A stretch of DNA of 39,703 bases, from contig CAMVMM010000020.1 in assembly GCA_947168565.1 (NCBI GenBank), positions 1 through 39,703 on the forward strand. Direction: 5' to 3'. Shown here in pieces: positions 32,902-39,703 of this stretch. The position numbers were made by a program, and so were the translations under genes. Under the pieces are notes generated by a model. It was not told where the DNA came from. It worked only from the letters and a program-made list of their open reading frames with translations, and searched no databases. Positions within the stretch are counted from its first letter, which is position 1, and every line of letters starts with the position of its first letter. Origin of the DNA: an uncultured Clostridia bacterium. GTDB taxonomy: Bacteria; Bacillota; Clostridia; Christensenellales; CAG-138.

Positions 32902-35823
32902 ATGGAGAATAATATGATCGATAATGCGGGCATTCCCGCAGCGGAGAACGGCTCCGTGACCAAAACCTTCAAGCGGGAGAAAAAGCAATCCGGCAAAAGG
33001 GCCAGCCAGCGCGCGTTCGTTGATAGAAAGCGCCCGCGCAGCACGCTGCTTGCCATACTTTTCACCGTTATAAAGGTGTTTATCATAGTTGCGATAGTCG
33101 GCGTTTTTGCGGGGCTCGGTTTCTTCCTCGGCATAGCCAAGGCGTATGTGGATACCTCTCCCGCGCTGGATACCTCCGCGCTCACCGTGAACGCGCGCAC
33201 CAGCTATATTTACGACCGCAACGGCAATATGATAACCACCTATGCCGGCATGGAGTACCGCGACTGGGCGTCCATAGAGGAAATTCCGGACAGATTGAAG
33301 AACGCGCTTATTTCCATAGAGGACGTTCGCTTTTATGAGCACGGCGGCCTTGATTTCAAGCGCCTTTTTTCCGCCATTGTGAACACGTTCATGAATTCGC
33401 GCACGCACGGCGGCTCCACGATAACCCAGCAGCTTATCAAAAACAAGGTGCTCACCAATATCCAGAGCTATAAGCGCAAGATCCAGGAGGCGTACCTTGC
33501 CTTTGAGCTTGAGCATGAGCTTCCCAAGGATAAGATACTTGAGGCCTATATGAACGACGTGTATCTTGGCGACTCCAATTACGGCTTCAAAACCGCCGCC
33601 AAGGACTATTTCGGCAAGGAGCTGGACGAGCTGACCATCCGCGAATGCGCGATGCTTGCCGGAATGGTGCAAAAGCCGAACGTATTCAACCCCAGGGCAA
33701 ACACCTATAAGCGCTTCTATGAGGACGGCACGAACAAGATGGACGTGACGAACAACCGCACGGACACCGTGCTTGAGGCGATGCGCAACTACAATAAGAT
33801 AACCCTTGAAGAATACGAGCAGGCGCTTGCCGAGAAGGTCACCATACTTGAGGTGAGCGAGCAGAAGCAGCTCTACGATATGGCGTATTTCGTTGAATAC
33901 GGCATTCGTGACGTGGTTACGCACCTTTTGAAGCAGCGCGGCCTGGACGACAACAATTCAAACAGAAACACGATCGAAAAGGAGATCCGCACCGGCGGCT
34001 ACCATATCTATCTCACGGTGGATCCCGAGGTGCAGCATTCCGTTCAGGATCAGATAACCAACTGGGATCATTATCCCGCGCTTCGCAATTCAAACGCCAG
34101 CGAGCTGACCGACCCCACCTCCGGCATCACCTCCGCGCAGCCCCAGGCTGCCGCCGTGATAATAGATCAGCACACGGGCGAGATCATCGCCATGATAGGC
34201 GGACGCGAGGAGCCCGTTCAAAAGCTTCAGTTCAACCGCGCATACAAGAGCTTTATGCCGGTCGGCTCCTCCATAAAGCCCCTTTCGGTTTTCGGCCCCG
34301 CGCTCGACCTTGGGCTTACCCCCGGCTCCTTCATTCTGAATTCCGAAATACCCATCGAGGGCTACGGCGGAGAAAGGGGCTACCCCAAGATCGGCTCAAG
34401 GCGGTACGAGGGCCTTGCAAGCGTTCGCGTGGGCGTTTCCGAATCGCTGAATATAGTTGCCGCGAAGATCCTTTTCGACACGGTGAACCCCGAGCGCGCC
34501 GCAAAATACCTTGAGCAGCTCGGCGTTGACCGCTCCAGGATCAACGTGGACGGCCCCGGTCTTGCGCTGGGTACCTCCGGCATCAGCCCGCTTCAGATGA
34601 GCGCGGCATACGCCTGCATAGCGAACGGCGGCACCTATCTTGAGCCGCTTTCCTTCAGCTACGTTGTGGCGGATGACGGCTCCGTGGTGCTTGATGCGGA
34701 CAAGATCCGTGAAAAGAGGCGCGTTTTCTCCGAAACCACCGCCTATATGCTCACCGACATGATGAAGGACGTTGTGGCTCACGGCACCGGCACGAGCGCC
34801 CAGATCGAGGGCATCACCACCGCCGGCAAAACCGGCACGAACGAGGACTACACCAGCGTTTGCTTCGCCGGCTTCACCGGCTACTACACCGCTTCGCTTT
34901 GGATAGGACACGATAAATACTCCGAAAAGCTCGCCTCCGGCTCCACGGGCGGAAACTCCGCCGCGCCGCTTTGGCAGGCGTTTATGAGCAATATACACAA
35001 GGGCTTTGCCGATAAGCCCATCATCGACCGCTCGCCGGTTGAGCTTGGGCTTGTGAAGGTTGCCATCTGCCCCGTTTCGGGCATGCTTGCCACGGACGAA
35101 TGCATGGGCGATACCTACAACACGCCCATCTACGATTGGTGCAGGGAGGATCAGCTTCCCTCGGGGTACTGCCGCATGCACTGCCTTGCGGATTATTGCA
35201 GCGCCTCAAACACCTTCGCCTGCCCGGAATGCCCCGCCTCGTCGAGGTATCAGAAATGCTTCGTGCTTGTGAATTCCGGCACCGTTTACAATTCGCTCAG
35301 CGACGATAAGCTGTATGACTACATACCGAATGCCGTGCGCACCGATCTTACGCCCTCCGCGTTCATGGCCGCCGTGCTGAACGGCCAGTCCGCCTGCAAG
35401 ATGCACGGCGGAGGCGGTGAAGGCGGTATCGGCTCCATTGACAGCCTGATAGCGCAGGCAAACGAGCTGATGAACACCGTGCGCGCGTATCTGGACACCG
35501 TGCAGACCCTGCCCCTTATCGACAGGGCGCTGCTTGAGGGCGGCATAATCCAGCTTCGTGAGGCGGTTTGGTCGCGTGACGCATCGCGCATATCGAGATA
35601 CACCGCCGAGCTCAGGCGCAACTACACCATTTTGAGCAGCCAGTATCCCCCGCCGCCGGTCAACACGCCCACGCCCATTACGGATAATACGCCCGAGCCG
35701 GTTACAGGCCGGCCGATCGTAACGCCTCCGGGCTCCCGTGTGACGCCGGAGCCGACCTCCGTTCCGGAGATAACGCCCGAGCCCGTGCTGCCCACGCCGC
35801 GCCCAATTCTGCCTTTGCCGTAA
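32902..35823 (+). CDS. Class A penicillin-binding protein (bifunctional transglycosylase/transpeptidase)
   Basis: Builds and cross-links peptidoglycan outside the membrane. A basic cytoplasmic tail and one helix (about 48-78) anchor it. The glycosyltransferase domain has ISIEDVRFYEHGG (Glu140), GGSTITQQLIKN and YMNDVYLGDSNYG. The transpeptidase has SSIK (Ser456, Lys459), SLN (515-517) and KTG (643-645). After the catalytic domain comes a segment with nine cysteines (723-786; CRMHCLADYC, CPECP), then a helical stretch and a Pro/Thr-rich tail ending in LPTPRPILPLP. At 973 residues it is longer than typical PBP1 because of these. AAGGA lies nine bases before the ATG. It is followed by nifS without an obvious terminator. 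Confidence 0.95.
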   Translation: MENNMIDNAGIPAAENGSVTKTFKREKKQSGKRASQRAFVDRKRPRSTLLAILFTVIKVFIIVAIVGVFAGLGFFLGIAKAYVDTSPALDTSALTVNARTSYIYDRNGNMITTYAGMEYRDWASIEEIPDRLKNALISIEDVRFYEHGGLDFKRLFSAIVNTFMNSRTHGGSTITQQLIKNKVLTNIQSYKRKIQEAYLAFELEHELPKDKILEAYMNDVYLGDSNYGFKTAAKDYFGKELDELTIRECAMLAGMVQKPNVFNPRANTYKRFYEDGTNKMDVTNNRTDTVLEAMRNYNKITLEEYEQALAEKVTILEVSEQKQLYDMAYFVEYGIRDVVTHLLKQRGLDDNNSNRNTIEKEIRTGGYHIYLTVDPEVQHSVQDQITNWDHYPALRNSNASELTDPTSGITSAQPQAAAVIIDQHTGEIIAMIGGREEPVQKLQFNRAYKSFMPVGSSIKPLSVFGPALDLGLTPGSFILNSEIPIEGYGGERGYPKIGSRRYEGLASVRVGVSESLNIVAAKILFDTVNPERAAKYLEQLGVDRSRINVDGPGLALGTSGISPLQMSAAYACIANGGTYLEPLSFSYVVADDGSVVLDADKIREKRRVFSETTAYMLTDMMKDVVAHGTGTSAQIEGITTAGKTGTNEDYTSVCFAGFTGYYTASLWIGHDKYSEKLASGSTGGNSAAPLWQAFMSNIHKGFADKPIIDRSPVELGLVKVAICPVSGMLATDECMGDTYNTPIYDWCREDQLPSGYCRMHCLADYCSASNTFACPECPASSRYQKCFVLVNSGTVYNSLSDDKLYDYIPNAVRTDLTPSAFMAAVLNGQSACKMHGGGGEGGIGSIDSLIAQANELMNTVRAYLDTVQTLPLIDRALLEGGIIQLREAVWSRDASRISRYTAELRRNYTILSSQYPPPPVNTPTPITDNTPEPVTGRPIVTPPGSRVTPEPTSVPEITPEPVLPTPRPILPLP

Positions 35824-35844
35824 CGGACTGCGGCTGCATATAAT
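35815..35844 (+). promoter_or_regulatory. Candidate promoter of nifS-thiI
   Basis: TTGCCG (35815-35820), overlapping the end of the penicillin-binding protein gene, an 18-base spacer and a consensus TATAAT (35839-35844). Transcription would start near 35,851, just before the structured leader. Confidence 0.6.
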
Positions 35845-35853
35845 GGTAATAAG

Positions 35854-35928
35854 CAAAGCGGCTTGCCCGGCTTTTAAAGAAGTCGTTTGCGCCTGTTTGA
35901 TCGGCGCACGCTCCCGCAAGCCGCTTTG
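35854..35928 (+). promoter_or_regulatory. Predicted three-way-junction RNA in the nifS leader
   Basis: P1 is a perfect 13-bp helix, CAAAGCGGCTTGC (35854-35866) with GCAAGCCGCTTTG (35916-35928). Inside it are P2 (35868-35873 with 35880-35885, six pairs including one G-U) and P3 TGCGCC/GGCGCA (35888-35893 with 35903-35908). It lies between the candidate promoter and the nifS start, 39 bases before the ATG. No T run follows, so it is not a plain terminator. I do not recognise it as a TPP, SAM or other known riboswitch. Confidence 0.5.
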
Positions 35929-35967
35929 TAACGCTTTAGAAAGGCAGCCTGATTTGGCTATGCAGTT

Positions 35968-37104
35968 ATGATCTATTTTGACAACAGCGCCACAACGCGC
36001 GTTTTCGATGAAGCCGCAGCAACAGCGGTTTCATTCATGAAGGAGGGGTTTTTCAACCCTGCGGCGGCATACGCCCCCTCCGTTTCGATCGAGCGCGAGG
36101 TCAACCTTGCGCGCGGACGGCTTGCATCCTATTTCAAAGCCGATCCTTCGGAGCTTATCTTCACGAGCGGCGGCACGGAGAGCAACAATATCGCCCTCTC
36201 CGGCACGCTTGCCTCAAGGAGGGACAAGTGCCGCGTGATCACCACCGCCGTGGAGCATCCCTCCGTTTTTGAACCCGTGAACGCGCTTAAATCAAGCGGA
36301 TACGACGTGGTTACGGTCGGGGTGGACAGCCTCGGCAGGGTCGATCAAAAGGAGCTTGAAGCCGCGCTGAGCGAGAATACCGGCTTTGTGAGCATCATGC
36401 ACGTGAACAACGAGGTCGGCGCGATAAACGACATCAGCTCCCTCTATTCCCTCGTTAAATCCCGCGCGCCCGGTGCGGTTTTCCATTCGGACGGCGTTCA
36501 GGCATTTTTGAAGATGCCCGCCGTGCGCTGCGATATGTATTCCTTCAGCGGCCACAAGCTTCACGCGCCAAAGGGCGTTGGCGGCTTATTCGTTAAAAAG
36601 GGCGTGCGCTTCGCGGGCGGCCAGATGGGCGGCGGTCAGGAAAACAATCTGCGCTCCGGCACCACGAACGTGCCTGCGATAATGGCGCTGGATTCCGCCG
36701 CTAACGTGTATATGAGGCGGCACGATGAGTTTATGGCGTCCATGCGCGAGGTGAAGCTCAGGCTCTACAACAATCTGACGCGCATCAAGGACGTTTTGCT
36801 GAACGGCCCCTCCCCCGACGACGGCGCGTGCTACATACTTAACATGAGCTTATTAGGCGTTCGCGGCGAGGTGCTGCTCAATTCGCTCAGTGAAAAGGGG
36901 CTGCTGGTGTCCACCGGCTCCGCCTGCGCCGCCCGTCACCGCGGCAAGAACCGCATTCTGAACGCCATGGGCATCACCGGCCCCCGGCAGGAAGGGGCGA
37001 TACGCTTCAGCTTTTCGCCGGAAAACACCGTTTTGCAGGCGGACACGGCGGCTCAAATGATTGAGGACAGCCTGAATATCCTCAGAAGATTCAGAAGAAG
37101 ATAA
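35968..37104 (+). CDS. nifS: Cysteine desulfurase, NifS/IscS family
   Basis: A PLP enzyme that removes sulfur from cysteine as a persulfide. IYFDNSATTRVFDEAA opens the fold, and FTSGGTESNN and EHPSV (His97) contact PLP. SFSGHKLHAPKG carries the PLP lysine (Lys197), and STGSACAARHRGKNRI carries the catalytic Cys320 on a short loop, as in NifS-like group I enzymes. The 378-residue length is typical. The ribosome site before the ATG at 35968 is weak, and the leader is structured. thiI follows after 30 bases, the common arrangement in which the desulfurase feeds sulfur to ThiI for tRNA 4-thiouridine. Confidence 0.94.
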   Translation: MIYFDNSATTRVFDEAAATAVSFMKEGFFNPAAAYAPSVSIEREVNLARGRLASYFKADPSELIFTSGGTESNNIALSGTLASRRDKCRVITTAVEHPSVFEPVNALKSSGYDVVTVGVDSLGRVDQKELEAALSENTGFVSIMHVNNEVGAINDISSLYSLVKSRAPGAVFHSDGVQAFLKMPAVRCDMYSFSGHKLHAPKGVGGLFVKKGVRFAGGQMGGGQENNLRSGTTNVPAIMALDSAANVYMRRHDEFMASMREVKLRLYNNLTRIKDVLLNGPSPDDGACYILNMSLLGVRGEVLLNSLSEKGLLVSTGSACAARHRGKNRILNAMGITGPRQEGAIRFSFSPENTVLQADTAAQMIEDSLNILRRFRRR

Positions 37105-37134
37105 GGTTTATTTGCAAATACGAAAGGTAAAATA

Positions 37135-38322
37135 ATGGAAAGAGTTATACTTGTTCGCTACACCGAGATACACCTCAAGGGGCTGAACCGTCCCTTCTTT
37201 GAGCAGAAGCTCATCGAGAATATTCGCCATGCGCTGAAGGGCATAGGCTGCCGCGTTGAGCGCGAGCAGGGCAGGATCTATATAGTGGGCATACCGGAGG
37301 CGGATTTTGACGAGGCGATAGAGCGCCTCAAGACGGTTTTCGGCATCCACTCCATCAGCCCCGCCTACGCTGTGGACAAGGACTGGCAGACCGTTTGCGA
37401 TACGGCGTTCGCGCTCATGCAAAAGCAGGTCGCCCTCAAGCCCGATCTCAGCTTCAAGGTGTTTGCAAGAAGATCCGACAAGCATTATTTTATGAATTCG
37501 GACGGCATAAACAGGGAGCTTGGGCATCTTGTGCTTGAGCGTTTCCCGAGCGTACGCGTGGATATCCACAAGCCCGAGGTTTCGCTCTGCGTTGAGATAC
37601 GCGAAAAGGCGTATATTTACGCGGAGGAGATCCCCTGCGCGAAGGGCATGCCCGTTGGAAGCTCCGGCAGGGCAACGCTGCTCATCTCCGGAGGCATCGA
37701 CAGCCCCGTGGCAGGCTATTTCATGGCGAAGCGCGGCATAGTGCTGAGCGCCGTTCATTTCTGGAGCTTTCCTTACACGAGCGAACGCGCGAGGGACAAG
37801 GTGATAGAGCTTACGCGCCTGCTTTCGCGCTATGCGGGAAGGATAAGGCTGCACCTCGTGCCCTTTACCGATATTCAGATGACGATACACGAAAAATGCC
37901 CCTCCAAGGAAACCACGGTCATCATGCGCCGCCTGATGATGAAGATAGCCCAGCGCATAGCCGAGAGCGAGGGCGCGAAGGCGCTCATCACGGGCGAGGC
38001 GCTTGGGCAGGTGGCAAGCCAAACGCTTGAAAGCCTTTGCACCACGGATGACGCGGTCACAATGCCCGTTTTACGGCCGCTGATCGGCTTTGATAAGGAC
38101 GACATCATGGATTGGGCAAGGCGCATCGGCACCTATGAAACCAGCATACTTCCCTTTGAGGACTGCTGCACGGTGTTTGTGCCAAAGCACCCTGTCACCA
38201 AGCCGGAGGTTGCGGATATTCGCGCGAGCGAGGCGCTGTTTGACTTCACGGAGCTTATCGATAAGGCGATCGAGCAAACCGTGGTGCAGACCGTAAAATT
38301 TGAGGATCCCAAGCTGATTTAG
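37135..38322 (+). CDS. thiI: tRNA 4-thiouridine synthase ThiI (no rhodanese domain)
   Basis: Adenylates U8 of tRNA and transfers sulfur from the desulfurase. RYTEIHLKGLNRPFFEQKL is the family's N-terminal ferredoxin-like start, followed by a THUMP domain (about 60-165). The PP-loop is LLISGGIDSPVAGYFMAKRG (SGGIDSPVA at 185-193). ITGEALGQVASQTLESL and PLIGFDKDDIMDWARRIGTYE complete the AANH fold. At 395 residues it lacks the C-terminal rhodanese domain of the E. coli protein, as in most Gram-positive ThiI. AAAGG precedes the ATG by about eight bases. It is co-transcribed with nifS. Confidence 0.96.
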   Translation: MERVILVRYTEIHLKGLNRPFFEQKLIENIRHALKGIGCRVEREQGRIYIVGIPEADFDEAIERLKTVFGIHSISPAYAVDKDWQTVCDTAFALMQKQVALKPDLSFKVFARRSDKHYFMNSDGINRELGHLVLERFPSVRVDIHKPEVSLCVEIREKAYIYAEEIPCAKGMPVGSSGRATLLISGGIDSPVAGYFMAKRGIVLSAVHFWSFPYTSERARDKVIELTRLLSRYAGRIRLHLVPFTDIQMTIHEKCPSKETTVIMRRLMMKIAQRIAESEGAKALITGEALGQVASQTLESLCTTDDAVTMPVLRPLIGFDKDDIMDWARRIGTYETSILPFEDCCTVFVPKHPVTKPEVADIRASEALFDFTELIDKAIEQTVVQTVKFEDPKLI

Positions 38323-38354
38323 CGATTCGGCGGCCTAACGGCGCCGCAAAAGGA

Positions 38355-39242
38355 ATGATCGAAGCAAGTGGAAAAAACGCAATAGAGCCTATCGAAAAGA
38401 GCGGCAGGGAGCGCAGCGCACGCTTGTCTGCGGCTCTTTGCCGTTTTATCGCGCTTGCGCTTATGCCCGCGCTTACACTTCTGAACGCCTGCTCCGCACC
38501 CACCGGCGCCGGAGAAGGCAGCGGCGGCGCGCAGAGCGCCGATATGGCAGGCGAAGCCGCGCAGATACACTCAAATTCCATCAGCTTCGAGCCGATAGAC
38601 GTCCGCTCATCAAGCCTTGTGGCTGCGGGCATTCCGTACACCTTCAGCGCGGAGGAGCTTGAGCTGAGCGGCTGCCCCGCCGAAAGGCCGTATTATCTTG
38701 GCCCGAACTCCGCAAGGCTGAATCAGGCGCTGCTTGCGGCGCTGGAGCGCTTTTCCAAAAGAGCGGCGGCAAGCTTCGACGTGCCGCTGCTTATAAGCGC
38801 CGAGCCGGTTTTTTCCCGCGATGGGATACTGAGCTTTTGGCTCTGCGCCTATGAAACGAAGGGCGACGATCTGCCCGTGCGCGAGCTGGAGCGCGAGAGC
38901 TTCACCTACGATATTTACAGGGGAAAGGCGCTTGCGCTCACGGAATGCTTCGGCGGCATCTCGTCCGCTCTTGGCGCGGAGCTTGCCGAAATGCTAACCG
39001 ACGAGGCAAAAAGGCAGGGCTATTCCCTGCTCTCCCCCATCCTGCCGCCGGATGATCGAAACGGCTTCATATTCGACTACGGCGAAAACGGCGCCGTGAT
39101 GCTGTGCTTTTTCTACCATCCATACGAAATAGCGCTGCCCTCGCAGGGCAGTCCGCTGATAGCTCTGCCGGTTGAAAAGCTGATCGGGTACGCAAACGAG
39201 GATGCGGCGATAGCACGGCTTGGCGAAAAAGCAGAAAAATGA
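38355..39242 (+). CDS. Putative lipoprotein with a DUF3298/RsiV-like domain
   Basis: The N-terminus has a charged region, a hydrophobic stretch (about 30-45) and LLNAC, giving a lipidated Cys at 46, then a Gly/Ser-rich linker. The C-terminal 170 residues look like the DUF4163-DUF3298 pair of RsiV and PdaC-type proteins. LLISAEPVFSRDGILSFWL and LERESFTYDIYRGKALAL represent the first part; a C-terminal strand pattern, FHPYEI-like (FFYHPYEIALPSQG) then PLIALPVEKLIGY, represents the second. In RsiV this region binds lysozyme, but no sigma-factor gene is nearby, so that role is not implied. The 295-residue start at 38355 has AAGGA almost touching the ATG, so the start is uncertain. A terminator follows at 39266. 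Confidence 0.75.
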   Translation: MIEASGKNAIEPIEKSGRERSARLSAALCRFIALALMPALTLLNACSAPTGAGEGSGGAQSADMAGEAAQIHSNSISFEPIDVRSSSLVAAGIPYTFSAEELELSGCPAERPYYLGPNSARLNQALLAALERFSKRAAASFDVPLLISAEPVFSRDGILSFWLCAYETKGDDLPVRELERESFTYDIYRGKALALTECFGGISSALGAELAEMLTDEAKRQGYSLLSPILPPDDRNGFIFDYGENGAVMLCFFYHPYEIALPSQGSPLIALPVEKLIGYANEDAAIARLGEKAEK

Positions 39243-39265
39243 AATGATCAAATGCGGCGCAACAG

Positions 39266-39295
39266 GCCCGATTCGGCTTTCGGATCGGGCTTTTT
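39266..39295 (+). terminator. Terminator behind the lipoprotein gene
   Basis: A 10-bp stem with one G-U pair (39266-39275 with 39281-39290), a five-base loop and TTTTT at 39291-39295. It lies 24 bases after the stop codon and closes the nifS-thiI-lipoprotein block. Confidence 0.92.
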
Positions 39296-39327
39296 ATCGG
39301 ATATAATAAGGATCAAAGCGCAAAAAG

Positions 39328-39353
39328 AAAAATCCCGCTTGCACGGGATTTTT
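39328..39353 (-). terminator. Terminator of the tRNA cluster
   Basis: On the minus strand AAAAATCCCG TGCAAG CGGGATTTTT, followed by CTTTTTG. The hairpin starts at the very next base after the CCA of tRNA-Cys. The T run points to the minus strand, matching the tRNA genes. Confidence 0.92.
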
Positions 39354-39427
39354 TGGAGGCACCATCCAGAATCGAACTGGAGATGGCGATTTTGCAGACC
39401 GCTGCCTTACCGCTTGGCTATGGTGCC
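39354..39427 (-). tRNA. tRNA-Cys (GCA)
   Basis: A 74-base cloverleaf: acceptor GGCACCA paired with TGGTGCC, D-arm, anticodon loop CTGCAAA with anticodon GCA, T-loop TTCGATT, discriminator U73 (the cysteine identity base) and an encoded CCA. It is last in the cluster, and the terminator follows directly. Confidence 0.95.
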
Positions 39428-39441
39428 GTATGCTTTTTTCC

Positions 39442-39485
39442 CCACTATGCAAACGCTCCCTAAATGGGGAGCATTTGCATAGTGG
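39442..39485 (-). repeat. 19-bp hairpin between tRNA-Gly and tRNA-Cys
   Basis: Arms 39467-39485 and 39442-39460 pair over 19 bases with a six-base loop (CATTTA). The only non-Watson-Crick pair is U-G as minus-strand RNA (it would be C-A on the plus strand). The 5' arm begins with the encoded CCA of tRNA-Gly. It is followed by GGGGAAAAAAGC, not a T run. Confidence 0.85.
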
Positions 39486-39558
39486 AGCGGGAAACGGGGC
39501 TCGAACCCGCCACCTCCGCCTTGGCAAGGCGGCGCTCTACCAAATGAGCTATTCCCGC
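39483..39558 (-). tRNA. tRNA-Gly (GCC)
   Basis: A 76-base cloverleaf: acceptor GCGGGAA with TTCCCGC, D-arm AGCTCATTTGGTAGAGC, anticodon loop TTGCCAA with anticodon GCC, T-arm GGCGGGTTCGAGCCCCGTT, discriminator U and an encoded CCA. The CCA overlaps the 5' arm of the neighbouring hairpin. Confidence 0.95.
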
Positions 39559-39561
39559 AGG

Positions 39562-39637
39562 TGGTGCCTCAGAGTGGACTTGAACCACCGACACAGGGAT
39601 TTTCAGTCCCTTGCTCTACCAACTGAGCTACCGAGGC
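39562..39637 (-). tRNA. tRNA-Phe (GAA)
   Basis: A 76-base cloverleaf: acceptor GCCTCGG with CTGAGGC, D-arm AGCTCAGTTGGTAGAGC, anticodon loop CTGAAAA with anticodon GAA, T-arm with GGTTCAAGTCC, discriminator A and an encoded CCA. It lies three bases from tRNA-Gly. Confidence 0.95.
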
Positions 39638-39640
39638 AAA

Positions 39641-39703
39641 TGGCGATCCGGAAGGGGCTCGAACCCTCGACCTCCAGCGTGACAGGCTGGCATTCTAACC
39701 AAC
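39641..39703 (-). tRNA. tRNA-Asp (GTC), partial at the window edge
   Basis: The 3' portion of the gene: part of the D-arm (GTTGGTTAGAATGCC), anticodon loop CTGTCAC with anticodon GTC, T-loop GGGTTCGAGCCCC, 3' acceptor strand CCGGATC, discriminator G (expected for Asp) and an encoded CCA. The 5' acceptor strand lies beyond the window; the cluster probably continues. Confidence 0.92.

Noticed and set aside
32773-33924. A 383-codon minus-strand frame opposite the start of the penicillin-binding protein
   Set aside because: It overlaps the glycosyltransferase domain and the promoter of the real gene, and its translation shows no recognisable fold.
38355-39242. An anti-sigma factor (RsiV) with its cognate sigma gene
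   Set aside because: The C-terminal domain resembles RsiV, but the N-terminus is a lipoprotein signal rather than a cytoplasmic anti-sigma domain, and no sigma factor gene is adjacent.

Overview
The window looks like a chromosomal segment of an endospore-lineage Bacillota (class Clostridia), moderately GC-rich. I infer this from the sporulation gene yunB, a ThiI without a rhodanese domain, RecD2, a type B dihydroorotate dehydrogenase with its PyrK partner, the iron-sulfur two-subunit L-serine dehydratase, and strong GGAGG ribosome sites. It carries no rRNA, no CRISPR, no phage genes and no recognisable transposase. The genus cannot be fixed from the sequence alone.

Layout. Positions 1-19,042 are almost entirely minus-strand operons. 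In transcription order from the right these are: (a) a DUF1538 membrane protein, two P-II-like proteins and L-serine dehydratase beta and alpha subunits (18,966 down to 14,837), with a good promoter at 19,014-19,042; (b) the pyrimidine operon pyrC-pyrK-pyrD-pyrF-pyrE-pyrB-pyrI (14,580 down to 8,830), with promoter and terminator visible; (c) recD2-comF-rimI-ridA-comEC-holA (8,482 down to 2,224); (d) rpsB-tsf (2,011 down to 289), with a promoter and a structured leader RNA.

From 19,222 the strand switches. A four-helix membrane protein is followed by a complete oligopeptide-type ABC importer (binding protein, two permeases, two ATPases) and a small membrane protein, closed by a strong terminator at 28,593-28,626. 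The second permease carries an insertion of about 430 residues built of degenerate repeats. A convergent M3-family metallopeptidase follows (30,563 down to 28,860), then two small plus-strand genes and yunB on the minus strand. The last plus-strand block has a class A penicillin-binding protein, then nifS-thiI (sulfur transfer for tRNA 4-thiouridine and possibly thiamine) behind a possible three-way-junction leader, and a DUF3298-like lipoprotein. The right end holds a minus-strand tRNA cluster (Asp-Phe-Gly-Cys) ending in a terminator.

The most notable non-genic signal is an element of about 159 bp with terminal inverted repeats. Three copies lie at 8,534-8,692, 28,701-28,859 and 31,677-31,845; one is inverted, and two directly abut a stop codon. 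The most notable genic signals are the giant OppC loop, the DUF1538/P-II/serine dehydratase operon, and the 15-bp tandem repeat that builds the N-terminus of YunB. All functional statements rest on reading the translations by eye; no database search was run.
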